Below, in pieces: positions 53,201 through 64,000 of a stretch of DNA of 64,000 nucleotides (positions are counted from its first letter, which is position 1; each line of letters begins with the position of its first letter). The notes beneath the pieces are model-generated. The model was not told the DNA's origin. It searched no databases and worked only from the letters and a program-made list of their open reading frames with translations. Source of the stretch: Trichoplax sp. H2. Its lineage: Eukaryota > Placozoa > Uniplacotomia > Trichoplacea. The position numbers were made by a program, and so were the translations under genes. Location: the NCBI GenBank assembly GCA_003344405.1, contig NOWV01000024.1, forward strand, positions 620,001 to 684,000, read 5' to 3'.

Positions 53201-54102
53201 TTGGAAGTTGGAAATTTAGTCACCAATATACCGCATAAGTCGGCTATTTAAGCTGAATACTTTATGGTAATAGCGTATGAATAAGGGTCTTTTAGTTATT
53301 GTAATCCAGTAATTATTGCTAGTAATTTGTTCTTTACAAGCTTGATGCAAAACTCACTAGGTACATGTCTTAGGGCATATCTGTATACTGCATGTATAAA
53401 TGTAGTTGCAGTAATAGGTAAGAGAGTGAATAGTAAAGATCTTCTAATACAGTAATCGAACCTATTTGCATTTATCTATCCTATAGCCTGTTGCGTAATG
53501 AGCGGAAGGAATTGAAGAAATGAAGATTGAAAGCTCAGTACTTAGTTCTAAGAATTGTTAGGTATTATCTATGAGCTAATATCGTAGTAGTGCATGCGAT
53601 AGCTTCAATAAAGGGCGAAATGAAGAATTTATAATATCTCAAGCTCTTTCAAGCAAACTAAGCACTCCGCTAGTATAAGATGGATCCTAATTGCTACAGA
53701 TTTTATCCCCAGAATTGTAAATAAGAGAATAAATGGAAATAAATATCTGTTGTCTCTCATTGATTCAATTCTTAAATTCGACATGTGCAGTAAATATATT
53801 TTGAACTCAGCTTATCACTAAGTCACTATTTCTTTAAATATGAAAATTAATATTTAAAGAATAAAAGTAATTTTCATGATACATTCAATAGCTATCATTA
53901 ACCATACTAGATATAACATAAGCTGTACTGATTTTATGAATCTTATAAATGTCGTTTATATCTCTAATTTCATTTAATCCTATATACATAAAAGCAATAA
54001 AATTCTTGATTAGACTAAAGCTATATCACCTTGATCAGCTTCGGATAGATCAAAATGCAACATAAATACCAGATTCAGAGCTAGAACTGTTGAAATGAGC
54101 AT
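38247..54102 (-). CDS. Eph-like receptor lacking a kinase domain (complete, 23 exons)
   Basis: This is a putative type I surface receptor. Exons: 54030-54102, 52464-52552, 51163-51408, 50557-51019, 48315-48458, 47841-48161, 46358-46605, 45298-45358, 45102-45201, 44953-44987, 43991-44113, 43735-43803, 43550-43627, 43038-43208, 40933-41739, 40679-40765, 40523-40579, 40243-40296, 40004-40099, 39834-39860, 39399-39581, 39161-39274 and 38247-38350 (1249 residues). Residues 1-22 are a signal peptide. Residues 25-213 match the Eph ligand-binding domain: VTILD, YYRICN, WLISPFI, INCPANFFNC, TLRVYYI and FNIEDRGTC then WYYVCP. A Cys-rich region (214-338, CKKCPLGT) and two FN3 domains (about 345-545, the first with LECFNC) follow. 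A Gly/Ala-rich helix at about 555-580 spans the membrane. Instead of kinase and SAM there is a 670-residue tail: CPRCCKKRKFC, CCCCSCCGCG, a Lys/Arg block in 43038-43208, a 268-codon Ser/Lys/Gln-rich exon, and a C-terminal HDRIKQLI motif. Ephrin binding is inferred. Confidence 0.9.
38450..38890. repeat. Tandem repeat, about 105-110 bp period, four units (last intron of the receptor gene)
   Basis: AATTAATGTTTATATCGATT-like markers recur near 38450 (start), 38562, 38672, 38778 and 38882. They are separated by TTTATCTATGACGTTAT and TTTTAATAGATAACTGCATAG-like blocks. The array lies wholly in the intron between the last two exons. Confidence 0.85.
41845..42300. repeat. Minisatellite-like array, about 76-80 bp period, about six units (intronic)
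   Basis: ATTGCAAGAATACTGCAAGAAAAAGCTT-like cores recur near 41850, 41931, 42010, 42083, 42158 and 42221, each followed by GAATCAATATGAAGACTAG-like sequence. The array sits in the intron between exons 43038-43208 and 40933-41739. It keeps a minus-strand frame open (41733-42218), which is a repeat artefact. Confidence 0.8.
42188..42784. repeat. 200-bp near-identical direct repeat flanking a 20-N assembly gap
   Basis: Positions 42188-42388 and 42585-42784 are near-identical, with only about four or five differences by eye. Between them lie unique sequence and a run of exactly 20 N at 42565-42584. The second copy begins immediately after the gap. This suggests an unmerged overlap or two haplotypes joined across a gap, though a real duplication is possible. 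No exon is affected. Confidence 0.9.
46240..46380. repeat. 80-bp tandem duplication of an exon end and its splice donor
   Basis: The segment GATTATTTCATGC...GTGTACTTA...GTAACTCTGTA-GTGGTTTGA occurs at 46246-46299 and again, 80 bp on, at 46326-46379. The second copy is the 3' end and GTAAGT donor of the second FN3 exon. In the intronic copy the donor reads ATAAGT on the minus strand, so it cannot be a normal donor. Confidence 0.85.
46680..47240. repeat. Two-unit tandem duplication, about 318-bp period (intronic)
   Basis: TTTATACCCTAAATGC(A/G)ATC and the following AATAGTTA block occur at 46790 and 47109. Flanking segments such as AATCAATTAAAATTG-like sequence at 46690 and 47005 keep the same offset. 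The duplication lies in the intron between the two FN3-coding exons. Confidence 0.75.
48690..50430. repeat. Intronic repeat family, about 207-bp period
   Basis: GAATAAGTTGCTTCTA-like markers occur near 49453, 49660, 49869 and 50408. Each is followed by ACATTAATTAATATCATT-TAATCAT, AATACTC-TATTAATTATGTTCG and CTGAAGGTAAGCCTAT-like blocks. A partial copy is seen near 48690. The family occupies most of the intron between the ligand-binding-domain exon and the Cys-rich exon. Confidence 0.75.
51540..52110. repeat. Intronic tandem repeat, three units of about 170-206 bp
   Basis: GAGGCTGGTTTTA-AT-ATCAATACAGTA-AGAATATCGATA-like starts are at about 51578, 51748 and 51953. Each unit contains AAAACAATAATTATGA and GATATTAG-TGA-AAATTG. 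The array is in the intron between exons 51163-51408 and 52464-52552. Confidence 0.8.
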
Positions 54103-56442
54103 CTTTCCTGCCTCTACATCAACTTCAAGTGTTAAAATGGCGTAAATTCCAAAGAAAAGGTAGAAGAATGTTCCAAGAACTTAAATCCTACAAGTATATC
54201 AAAAAATTTTTATAGTGATTGCATTTTCTACGGATCTATTGTCTAAAAAAGTTCTTTCTAATATAATATAGGTTCGGTATAGCACACTTTAAACTGTAAA
54301 AGAAGTTTCACAGCTATAATACAGCTTTTCAAATGAGAAGATATTAACGGTATCCTATCCTATGGAATTCTATCAATATTAAAGCACATTTGATTGGAAG
54401 TACTATTTATAGATGCAATCTGACATCACTAACCCCGATCTACCGGATAGAATAGAAATATACTTGCAAATTCATACTGTATGCAGTAATTGGATTAATG
54501 GTGGTATTAATTATTATTTTAGACATCGATTTTAACGCAATTATACTATAATTAAATTAGTATTTCAAATTGAAAAGAATGTTACTTTAATGGTATATAT
54601 ACGTACAGCAACTTATTATTGGTATTCTTGGCTATCGACCATGTTATTTTATTGTACTATTTACAGTAACCTAATTTTAGTATTTTGCATTTTGTTACTG
54701 TATTTTTAGTGATAGAGCAAAGAAAAATGTTATAAAAAAATTTGGCTACCGGTTTGATGTCTATGAATATTACAGCTAAGACATTATATTTAAAATCTTG
54801 AAAGCATAGAAGAGATTGGATAATAACATTCGGTTGAATAAGCAATGTATGATCCTAGTCGTAATATAATCAATAAAATAACACTATTAATTGGCAGAGA
54901 GGGCTATGTGACTTGTCACTGCAGTTATTGATAGGTTGACTAATATAGCTCTAGAATTATAATTCAATTGAAGACGGCAATCACATATAGAACTTTTTCC
55001 ATCAGAAAAGAATACAGTGCAAGAAAAATAAGCTGTTTGCATGAAGTTTGGAGCTGTTATTAGTTATAAGATTCGATGATTAATATGAAGAAACTTTTTA
55101 AAGGTAGAACTATAAAAATCTCATATTCCTATGAATAATTTTCATACCCTAGATAAAAATTTCATTTGCATCATCCTGTATTTAGTAGACATTTTGATAA
55201 TGTTCCATAATCGAATAAAATAATGGCTGACTTCTTATAACATAATCAGCACTTTACAGTCAGAGCTTTTATATCATTTTAAGGAATACACTACTCTATT
55301 ACATCTACAGTATGTGCAATGTATTAGTCAATCCAAGAAGGCTATCCAATAAAATGGCATAAATAATATCTATTCATCATACTATTGATCGGATTACATT
55401 GAATGACAAGATTTCGTACTCATAGTATTGATAGATTCATTAGTTTGGTAAGATATAAGTACTAATTTAATAAATTAATTAAAATGAAAATTCTACAGCT
55501 TGTTAATGATTAGAAAGGTAGGTGAGATTAAACCATCACAATCCTTTCATCATAAAACTAGTCAATTCATAGTTAATTTACGTAAATATTACTTATCACT
55601 TAGATAATATTATAAAACTGTAGTTATCTATGAAAGAATGTATAGCGTATAGATAGCGGCATTTTTAATAAATACTAAAGTACCCATGCATCATTTGAAG
55701 TACAGTAAATAAGACAAGTATTAGTAAAGCTCCTTCACGACAAATATAGCTAACCTTTACTTCTTTTCTTTTTAGCTATTAATCTTATATGCCCTACTTG
55801 ATGACAGCTTGTATGCTGATCCATATGGACTGCTTTTAACCATAAATTATTATAGCGTACAATAAAGAACTTAGTGAATTTTCTTGATAAAATGCACTGG
55901 TGCTAGGTGTGTCAGAGATGATCGTTACTAACGTATATCTTCATGAAATTTTTTATCACCAGATGGAGATCATATTTAGATTTACTCTGTATTATAGCTT
56001 GAAGAGATTTTCCATGCGTTAGAGAAACTTAAGCATAGCAAAATTATTTATTTAATAGCTAAAAATGGCCATGCACAGTGACAATAGTAAGAGTGGGCTA
56101 TCTCATTCCTTTGGTGAAAAATGTCTTTATTGATTACCGTTTAAATAATATCCATTTTCCTACATATATTTACATTAACTGATATTAAGAAGTTATTAGT
56201 CGATAATTATATCGATTTTTAACCTTTCGTATAGGGCCAATTACGCAATTTTAATAATTAGGATTTAAACTCAACTTGCATACTAACACTAGTATAAAGC
56301 TATTTTTAATCGTTACTTAAATAGGGTATATATCAAGTATTTACGATTTTACATCTATGGCTGATCTTAACACTTGTAAATGTCCTTAAAAACACTTTTT
56401 AATAAACGATGATAATACTATATCGTTCAAAGCACCTGAAGC
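54103..56442. other. Intergenic spacer between the two tandem receptor genes
   Basis: This 2.3-kb spacer should contain the 5' UTR and promoter of the first receptor gene and the 3' UTR of the second. I see no further coding signal. An ORF at 54657-54845 (-) is Phe/Ile-rich with no recognisable features. Confidence 0.6.
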
Positions 56443-59400
56443 CTAAGCTATTCGAGCTGCTGACGTTTCACCTTGATCATTTTGGCTAAAGTAGCCATTC
56501 ATAACCCTTTTAGAATAGATAATATCCTTAATACGGTCATGAAGTGCTTGATTTTCATCGCTGCTATTCTGTAATTGCAAATTTCGCTGCAATGGATCTA
56601 TTTAATTGAAACCACAATTTTAAAGCGAAATCATCTGTTCATATTTATACCATGATAGTATATTTATGTGATATACTGTTGTCAATACCAGCTGTAATGA
56701 TAAGTACCTGTTGGGTTGGGCTGCTGATCAGGTTCAATTTGAATTTCTAATTTTGGTTTATAAACATTGCTTGCTAAATAAGACACAGTTAATTTTAAAA
56801 CTAAAGGGGACTGACTATAAAAATATGCGGTAAAAAGCATTCGTACTACATTATAAAGCATCGGATTAAGAGCGATTTCAACTACTTATTACGAATTCTA
56901 AAGTCATCAATATTTCAATTGGATGATAGCATTTACGATAGAAGCCATATCTAATTTAGTGCCAGAATGTTACTTAAACTAGAAAGACGAATTAAATGTT
57001 ACCCTCACTATCCGGGCAATCATAGAATTCTCCGGAAATATCACTTAGATTTTCAATTTCATCACAGCTAAAGAAATTTTCTCCTATTGTGGTAATTATT
57101 TAAGATTCTGATATCAATTCAATCAATTTGTTTCACCGTATCGAACTGCTTTCAATTACTGTATACCTGCTTTTTTTGCAGCAATTTTTCGACGTAACTT
57201 GAGTATTAACAGTTTTTGGCGAGCTGTTAATTTTATGCTCTTGTCTTGGGAACCTATTAAGTGAATTAATATTTTTATTAGCCAAATAATATGTTATAAT
57301 GGTGTTTAAATTAAAGATTAATATTTTTACTCAGATATTATACAAGTCGATGGAAGTAGTTTAAAATTATCTTTTACCCGATTCATTTGCTTTAACTTTC
57401 TTATAGAGATTTCTGAGTATTTGTTTTTGTTGTTGCGATAACGTTGGCTTTTTATATGCCTGATCTAGAATAAAGAGTAGTGTATGATCCATTTCTAATG
57501 CTAATTGCTAATAAAATATTGTATCATTTATGGCATTAGTTTTGTTTGCTTTTCCTGATTATTACAGGTCTTCCCTTTACACTTGCAAAATTTCTTACCT
57601 TTTGTAGCTTTCCTTTGCTCCATCAGTTGTGCAGCTATAAGTGAACATGAAGTAGCTATCAAATATTTGTATTTTATTTCGTCAACTTTCGGTATCTTTT
57701 AGAATTTATGTAAAAAATCTCCTCTTATATAAAAATAGTTATGTTAACAAATTATATCAATTCGAAAAGATTTTTTAGCGGTAAAATGGAGTAATTTCTA
57801 TCGGATCCAACCTCGTGCAATAGATTCATATGCTGGTGGTAAATCTATAATAAAAATTTTAAAACCATTTAAGCCTGCTCACTTTAACATATCAATAATT
57901 AGTGATCAAGACATTTGGTAGTCAAGTAAATTTTCTGAAATACCTCTCGTGTTTTCTTTCTTATGTTTGCTAGACAGTTGTTTATGCAGTGATTTTCTCT
58001 CATCTGTAAATAGAAAAGAAAAGGATTTATTCGTACTTAAACGTAGCAATTATCTCATCTTTATTTAAAATAGGATATTCTAGCGATCTAGCGATTGGTT
58101 AGGATGAAATTAAGCAACATTTTCTTCATTAATTTTTATTTGTGCATCATTCCACAATATTGCATGGCAATAGCAATCAATATTACCGTAATATTCATGC
58201 CTTCTTGAAACTCGTGCATGGTCGTCACAATCTTTATTAGGTGAAATTATAATTATAACGGTAAACAAGATTAATCAAACAGCTATAACTTATCAAAAGC
58301 TATTAGGGATTACGGAAATCTTGAAACTTTATATTGCAAATCGCAAGATTGAATACATAGCTAAAATTATTTAAAAGTTAATGGAAGCTGTAAAACTAGA
58401 TCGCAAATCATCTTGATTTTCAATCTTTGATCACTGATTTTGAGCAATAAATTAACACCTATATGAACTCGATATCGTTGTTTCTCATCAGCTGAAAATG
58501 ATCTGCAATTATTAAAGATCATAAAATTTATTAAGTAGTCAGCCAGGAACTCATTACGCAATATCTTTGCTAGATGCAAATCTTCCGTTGATATTTTAAA
58601 TTATACATTATAACATAAGATCTAAAACAAAATTAGCATCTGCTTTATTATCAGAACATACCGATCGTAATATCGATCATCATATCGATCTCTAATGCTG
58701 TCTAGGGATCTTCGACGCCGCCTTCTATATTTTGGAGAATTTCTTCTTCGTGAACTGCTATAATCTAGATACGGCAAAGTAAACCTTATCAAAAAGATTA
58801 GAAACTACAATTTTTAATTAAAACGGACAAGATTAAATTATTTATTTCTCATACACAATGACTAATTTTATTTTCAAAAGAATACTCTGTAAAAAAAATT
58901 GTTCGCTCAACATTTCTAGGTAGACATTTTTGCAGTTAATTTTAAATCGATTATTTCATACAATCAGATCCACTGTAGTAACGATCTTGACGTGAATATC
59001 TCCCTCTTCTTCGTCTATGTCTATAACCTGAGGAAGAATAGCTATCTATCGTTGATGAATCACCAGATGACGAGGAGGAAGATGATGATTTATTCTTCCT
59101 TTTGGATTTCTTCTTCTTAGATTTCTTTTTCTTTGATTCACTCTTTTTCTTCTTATTTTTCTTCTCCTCTTTTTCCTTCTTCTTTCTTTTCCTCCTTCGA
59201 GATTGATTGTCATTGTCTAAGAATGATAAATAGAATTACTGATATAAGGGTAAAATGCCGATTGCAGTAATAGAAGGAGTCTATTACATGGTCATTACAG
59301 ATATAAATTACGTCATTTGCTAGAATATTTAATGAATTACCTAGAGCTTGGTCTTGCGTATTTAAATTCCCGGCTAAACATATCATTAATTTTGTTAAAG

Positions 59401-62400
59401 TGGTAAAGAATAGAATAGTATTACTTACTAAGGTACTTTGTCAAAATTCTGTTAGGGATAAGTACAATGTTCTGTAACTAACTTACATATTCCTGCAGTA
59501 GTAGCTTGTCCTCTAGCATGAAGGACCACTTCGTCTTTATTTTTCCATCGATATTATTGGAGCAAATGATAAATTACTATTAACCTGAGCATTGATATTG
59601 AAATAACTAATGCTACATAGAATTAAAGGAAAGCTGTATGCACAAAAATAAATTAATGTTTGTCAGTTCTATATACTAGTTCTGACAATTTTTACAACAC
59701 ATAAATTTAACCTTCCGATGAGTTGGAATTTTTATGCCGTCCGCAGCATCTGCAACAGGATTTCGAATCTAATAAGATAGTCAAAATTTACGTCTAAGAA
59801 CGTTACATATCTGCATACTTGCACTTTTAGAATACCATCGGCTTTGGTCCGAGCTTCAATTGCCAATATAATTGATGCAACATATTACAGTAGCCAATAT
59901 TTTAGGCTTACCTTTACCACCTTCAACGTCTTTTTTTTTTCTACATTTTGTGCAGCAAAATAATATAGCACATAGGCCACAGCAGCAGAGAACTCTGTTA
60001 ATTCGTTTATCTAGTAAGACATGAAGAAAAAGCAACGTCATGATCGATTTCAGCTATTTTACTGTATATGCGAATTATTGTGGATTGAATAACGCAAAAT
60101 AAATATTATTTATGTAGTACAATTTCGGTAATAATACTAATCAAAGATTAAATCGAGAGAATATAACCGTATTGGCTATCTTGTAAATTACTAACATTGG
60201 CTACCTTATCGATTAACTAGAAAGGTGTCAACAAGATAAGACTATGATATCATCTATCAAATGAATGTAGTAATCGAGAGAATATTAGTATTATTATTAT
60301 GGTACGGTACTGCCTACCAGTATATCGTAATTTTAACTATCTTATTCTACTACTAATAAGTAATAATTGAATTATTATTTAGAAAAATATGGCAAATTAC
60401 TATATTCTATCTATCAAAGTCTTTAAATATAAAGAACTCAGAAAAATGAAGATTATTATATCATCTATAAATGAATGTAGCTATCAAGATAATGCGGTAT
60501 TGCTATTATTCTGGTATTATTACCAGAATATCATAGCTTTGGCTATCTTATTCTATCATTAACTAAATAATAATTAAACAATTAATCAGAAAAATGCGGC
60601 CAATTGATGCTTTCTGTCTATCATGATCTTTATAATTTTATACCACCTATACCATTAATTAGCAATTTAAATGAAGATCACATCCATAATACAGTACAAC
60701 ACTTCATGCGTCCTACTATTATGATACAGCGTCTGTAGAATTGGTTTATTATAATCAGATTAGTCTAATCTCCTTCATATAATACTATATTTACTTACAG
60801 TTACGCATTTTCATGCATAATTTTGGTAGTGCCTTTACTAAGATGGTGAGATAAAGCAGATGTAAAGTTAACAATATCTTAAAATTAAAGATGAAATTAA
60901 TGTTTACAATGCCAGTTATCAACCCCCAGTATGATATTATTAGGAATACAGATATGTGTGAGCAGTAATATCTCAATAGCATTACTTTGGTATGTCAAAT
61001 TGATGCAATAGATTAGGTATAATTACATTTATCGACAACGGCGATAATTTTTCCGGCACTAACTCCATCCCTAAAATTTATTCATTTATTATTATTTTGT
61101 ATCTTAAAGAGTTTCAGATTGAACTTGATTAAAGTTTTAAAACATAAGAAAAATTAGAAGCAATAACATGATATTAAATAAAGAAAGATTGATATAGATT
61201 CAGATAAAAGTGAGGTCGATTTAATTAGACTCTATCCAGTCTTTCTACACTAACTTAGCCATCATGCCAAACTTCAGAGCAAAAACTCCTAAACCAGTAG
61301 CTACAGCTCCTCCGGTAACACTTCCGATAACTGAAGATGTGGTTCTATCTCTCTCATAAACTAGATGAATAACGAAACAAAGTTAATTATTGAGATAGAA
61401 AAGATTCATTCTTAACCAAAATGTGGACTGTGGCTATAATTTAGGATTCACAAGCTTTTTATTTAGCTTGAGGCTCAATTATAATGATTAATACTTACGT
61501 ATTAGCTTGCACTATTACACTAAGTCCTAAGTTTATATTGTAGTCCAGTGCAGTACGTACTCAAGTTGATCGTATTATTATGTCCTCGTTAATTTATTAG
61601 ACTTTCGTATATCTTAGTATTAGTATTAATAAGACTTGACGTCACTTCTCTACAACTTATGATAACTGTTATGTTCAATTGATTTCCGTATTAGGGATTA
61701 TTACTGGTTATGTTCACCATTTTAGGGATGATTACCGTCGTGAGATTATGTTTTAAAATATATTTACTGTTGTCGTGGTTTTATTGGCTTACCTTACAAG
61801 TATAGAGTATTGATGTATTAACTGTAATGGTATAAAAAGGAGATACGATAGAGAAAAAAGGGAGACTTCGGCTTATGTTAAATTTGAATAAGTCATTAAG
61901 TTACTGGTTGGTAACGTGATAATAAAGGAGATTTTTTTAAGTTTAACTTGCAGTCGTGACAATAACAATAAACTAGACTTTAAATTGCTACGCTAATAGC
62001 AAAGTAAGCAATTTCATTCCGAGTAATTATACCGAAAGTTACACCATGGAAAAATGCGTAATAAATCTTTGATTGCATGCAGTATGAACTCGGATAGATC
62101 AGCCGATTATATTAAAAGGTAATCATGCTACCTGTTACATTCCGTGTCACACTTGGAGGGCCAAATGTTCCATGAACAGTTGCTGCTCTGATCTAAAGAT
62201 TATTCAACATTTTGAAGAATTTAAATTTCAGGAAAATTCAGAAAATTTCATTTCAAGAGTGGTTTATCACGCTCTATTACCTACCGTGACATGAAAGACT
62301 GTTCGAACAGGTAATGTACTAATATTATAGAATAAAACGGTATGATCTACTTCGACGATAACATCTTTTTCAAGATCTTCTGCACTTGCATTAAAAGCTT

Positions 62401-63277
62401 CTTTTAAGCTAAACATAATCAAATATCGACGAATAGCACCATTTGGTAATGTAGGCGGCTTCCAAGATACATGAACTAAGGGATTTCCCTTTTTGCTTTG
62501 GGTTTTCACTTTCGTTGGAGGACCAGGAACTACAAAATAGTGAAAGCCATGCATTTTTACGGATAATAAGGGAAATCATAAATTCTTAGTTTACCTACAC
62601 TACATCAGTAATAATGCAATAGTTTTTTTTAATGTATCCTATACTACATGATTTTCTTTTTCATTTACCGCCATCTAGTGTCCGAAAGATTACTGTTTCA
62701 CAAGGTGTCTTTTTCTGTTTACCATCTACGATATGAATCCATGGCACTACTCGTAATGCATAACTTGTAGCTGGTTTCAAGTTAGTTACCATTAATTGCT
62801 TATCTAATGTAATGTTGGCCGTATAAACAGTATAACGACGAAAATTAATATCCTTTAGGCTACAATTAAAACATTCTAAATCAAAAGACATATTCCTTGT
62901 AATTTGTTCCTCGATGCGGCTAAATTGTAAGATTGCCGATGTATTTTTAACAGCCAAATAGAACAACTTGCATACGGGCATTGCTATAATAAATATAGTA
63001 AAAATTACAATTAAATTCTAGTCAAATAAGATGATATAATTATGATCCCAATAGAAATATTAAAAAGATGTTAATTAAGTATTTCCTTATAAGTTTTATA
63101 ATACATGTATATATATATATATACTATACTTACTGATACACTCCCCAGATATGTGCAGAATACTATTCTTCAGACATACGCATTCTCTGGCGCCTTTACG
63201 AATAGTTATCATGCTATTTGGACATCGTTCGCACTTTCCGGACGATGGTAATGATTTATAATAATTAAATTTACAAT
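56443..63277 (-). CDS. Second Eph-like receptor lacking a kinase domain (5' partial, 20 exons)
   Basis: This is a tandem paralogue of the 38247-54102 gene. Exons: 63134-63277, 62669-62983, 62285-62529, 62132-62192, 61255-61360, 61027-61070, 60799-60837, 59912-60010, 59712-59768, 58962-59216, 58662-58764, 58459-58502, 57944-58003, 57812-57844, 57599-57634, 57378-57464, 57160-57253, 57003-57067, 56708-56773 and 56443-56597, about 702 residues in one frame. The order is a Cys-rich module (CERCP...CVC), an FN3 with LECFNC, an FN3 with VPGPPTKVK and SWKPPTLPNG, and a Gly-rich transmembrane helix. The juxtamembrane part has CCCGLCAILFCCTKC and KSCCRCCGR. A Lys/Ser/Arg-rich RS-like block (58662-59216), a PPAY motif (57812-57844) and a C-terminal HDRIKDII motif follow. 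There is no kinase or SAM. The ligand-binding domain and signal peptide should lie beyond 64000. The shortest exons and the donor at 58458 (GTGTTA) are the weakest calls, though all phases agree. Confidence 0.87.
60110..60630. repeat. Intronic tandem repeat, about 210-bp period
   Basis: GA-TAT-ATATCATCTAT-AAATGAATGTAG recurs at about 60240 and 60450. Each copy follows and precedes similar GGCTATCTTATTCTA and AATAATTGAA-AATTA-TTAGAAAAAT blocks. The second unit contains a 9-bp-stem hairpin (ATTCTGGTA-TTAT-TACCAGAAT) near 60509. Confidence 0.7.
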
Positions 63278-64000
63278 CTAGAATTGAATCATTCAAAGTA
63301 AATTATCTATGGAAAAAGTGGATAAATAGCGTCACCAATATTTATAGTTAATTGCAGTATCTAATATAAAATATTTCATTCTTCTTAGCGGAAGACTTCT
63401 ATGTAGCAATAGATTTGTATCGTAAGTTTGAAATTGTATTTGGGAAAGGACATACTCAAGCATATATTTTACTATCATTAACGACAAAGAATTTAATAAC
63501 TAATTTGAAGCATAATTTTATTACTAGCTGGTATTACCATCCCTGAATTAAGTTTCCAATTACAAAGCACTATACAGTACATCTTACTAACTGGCATTAT
63601 TATTTTAAAAGATTACTAAGCATCATTTTAAGATATAGAAATTCATCATTACTATTTAAAATATGCTATCCTAGCCTACACTCGAGGATCATTAATTAAA
63701 AACATATTATTTGCTGAACAGCATCACAATTGGTCTATATCTCACTATACGGATATTGAAATTATTGTTTGTTAAAAAGTTTTATGCTATTTTGTCAGCT
63801 ATTACGAAATAAGAACTAATATGCGATTATATTATTTACTGAATTGTATCCCAAGATACATCCGTATATTATTTATTCATAGCCCTAAAATTTTATAGTA
63901 ACTTGTTTTTGCAAGTAAGCTATTGCCGAACATTATTTACAATAGTTTAGATCAAGCGAAATAGAATATTATTCACTGGAAAACAAATACTACTGCTTAC
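63278..64000 (-). other. Probable intron upstream of the first visible exon of the second receptor gene
   Basis: The next exon 5' would be expected to encode the second half of a ligand-binding domain. I see none in these 720 bases. In the paralogue the equivalent intron is 2.1 kb, so the exon is probably beyond the window. Confidence 0.55.

Noticed and set aside
58367-58458. Reading the exon starting at 58502 straight on to a stop at 58367
   Set aside because: It would end the second receptor early. Splicing at 58458 instead keeps phase with eight further exons ending in the HDRIK motif shared with the paralogue, so the read-through is at best an alternative 3' end.

Overview
The window is intron-rich, AT-rich animal genomic DNA. 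Every recognisable gene is cut into short exons with ordinary GT...AG introns, often a few hundred bases long. An ELKS/ERC scaffold gene and Eph-receptor-type ectodomains point to Metazoa. Small AT-rich introns and compact genes would suit an early-branching animal such as a placozoan, but that placement is inference. I saw no convincing tRNA, rRNA, CRISPR array or transposase gene.

Layout. Positions 67-6179 (+) carry the 3' 29 exons of cytosolic isoleucyl-tRNA synthetase, ending without the vertebrate C-terminal extension. It converges on a small unrecognised helical gene on the minus strand (6972-7785, partial). A degenerate dispersed repeat family fills about 8670-10100. Positions 10206-17684 (-) carry a complete 11-exon ELKS/CAST/ERC orthologue, with a 61-codon upstream ORF before its start. 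About 17.9-38.2 kb is a 20-kb stretch with no gene I can support, containing several independent degenerate tandem repeats.

The most interesting part is 38247-63277 (-). It holds two head-to-tail paralogous receptor genes that I assembled exon by exon with reading phase preserved at every junction. The first is complete (23 exons, about 1249 residues): signal peptide, Eph-type ligand-binding domain, Cys-rich module, two FN3 domains and one transmembrane helix. Where an Eph receptor has its kinase and SAM domains, it has a long tail of Cys-pair clusters, lysine/arginine-rich blocks and Ser-rich low complexity. The second (20 visible exons, 5' end beyond the window) repeats the plan, with an RS-like tail and a PPAY motif. 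Both end near a shared HDRIK motif. They look like a kinase-less Eph-like receptor pair.

Functionally the genes are unrelated: a housekeeping synthetase, a membrane-trafficking/secretion-site scaffold, and two putative ephrin-type or other contact receptors. A 20-N assembly gap inside the first receptor gene is flanked by a 200-bp near-identical direct repeat, so that intron may be misassembled.
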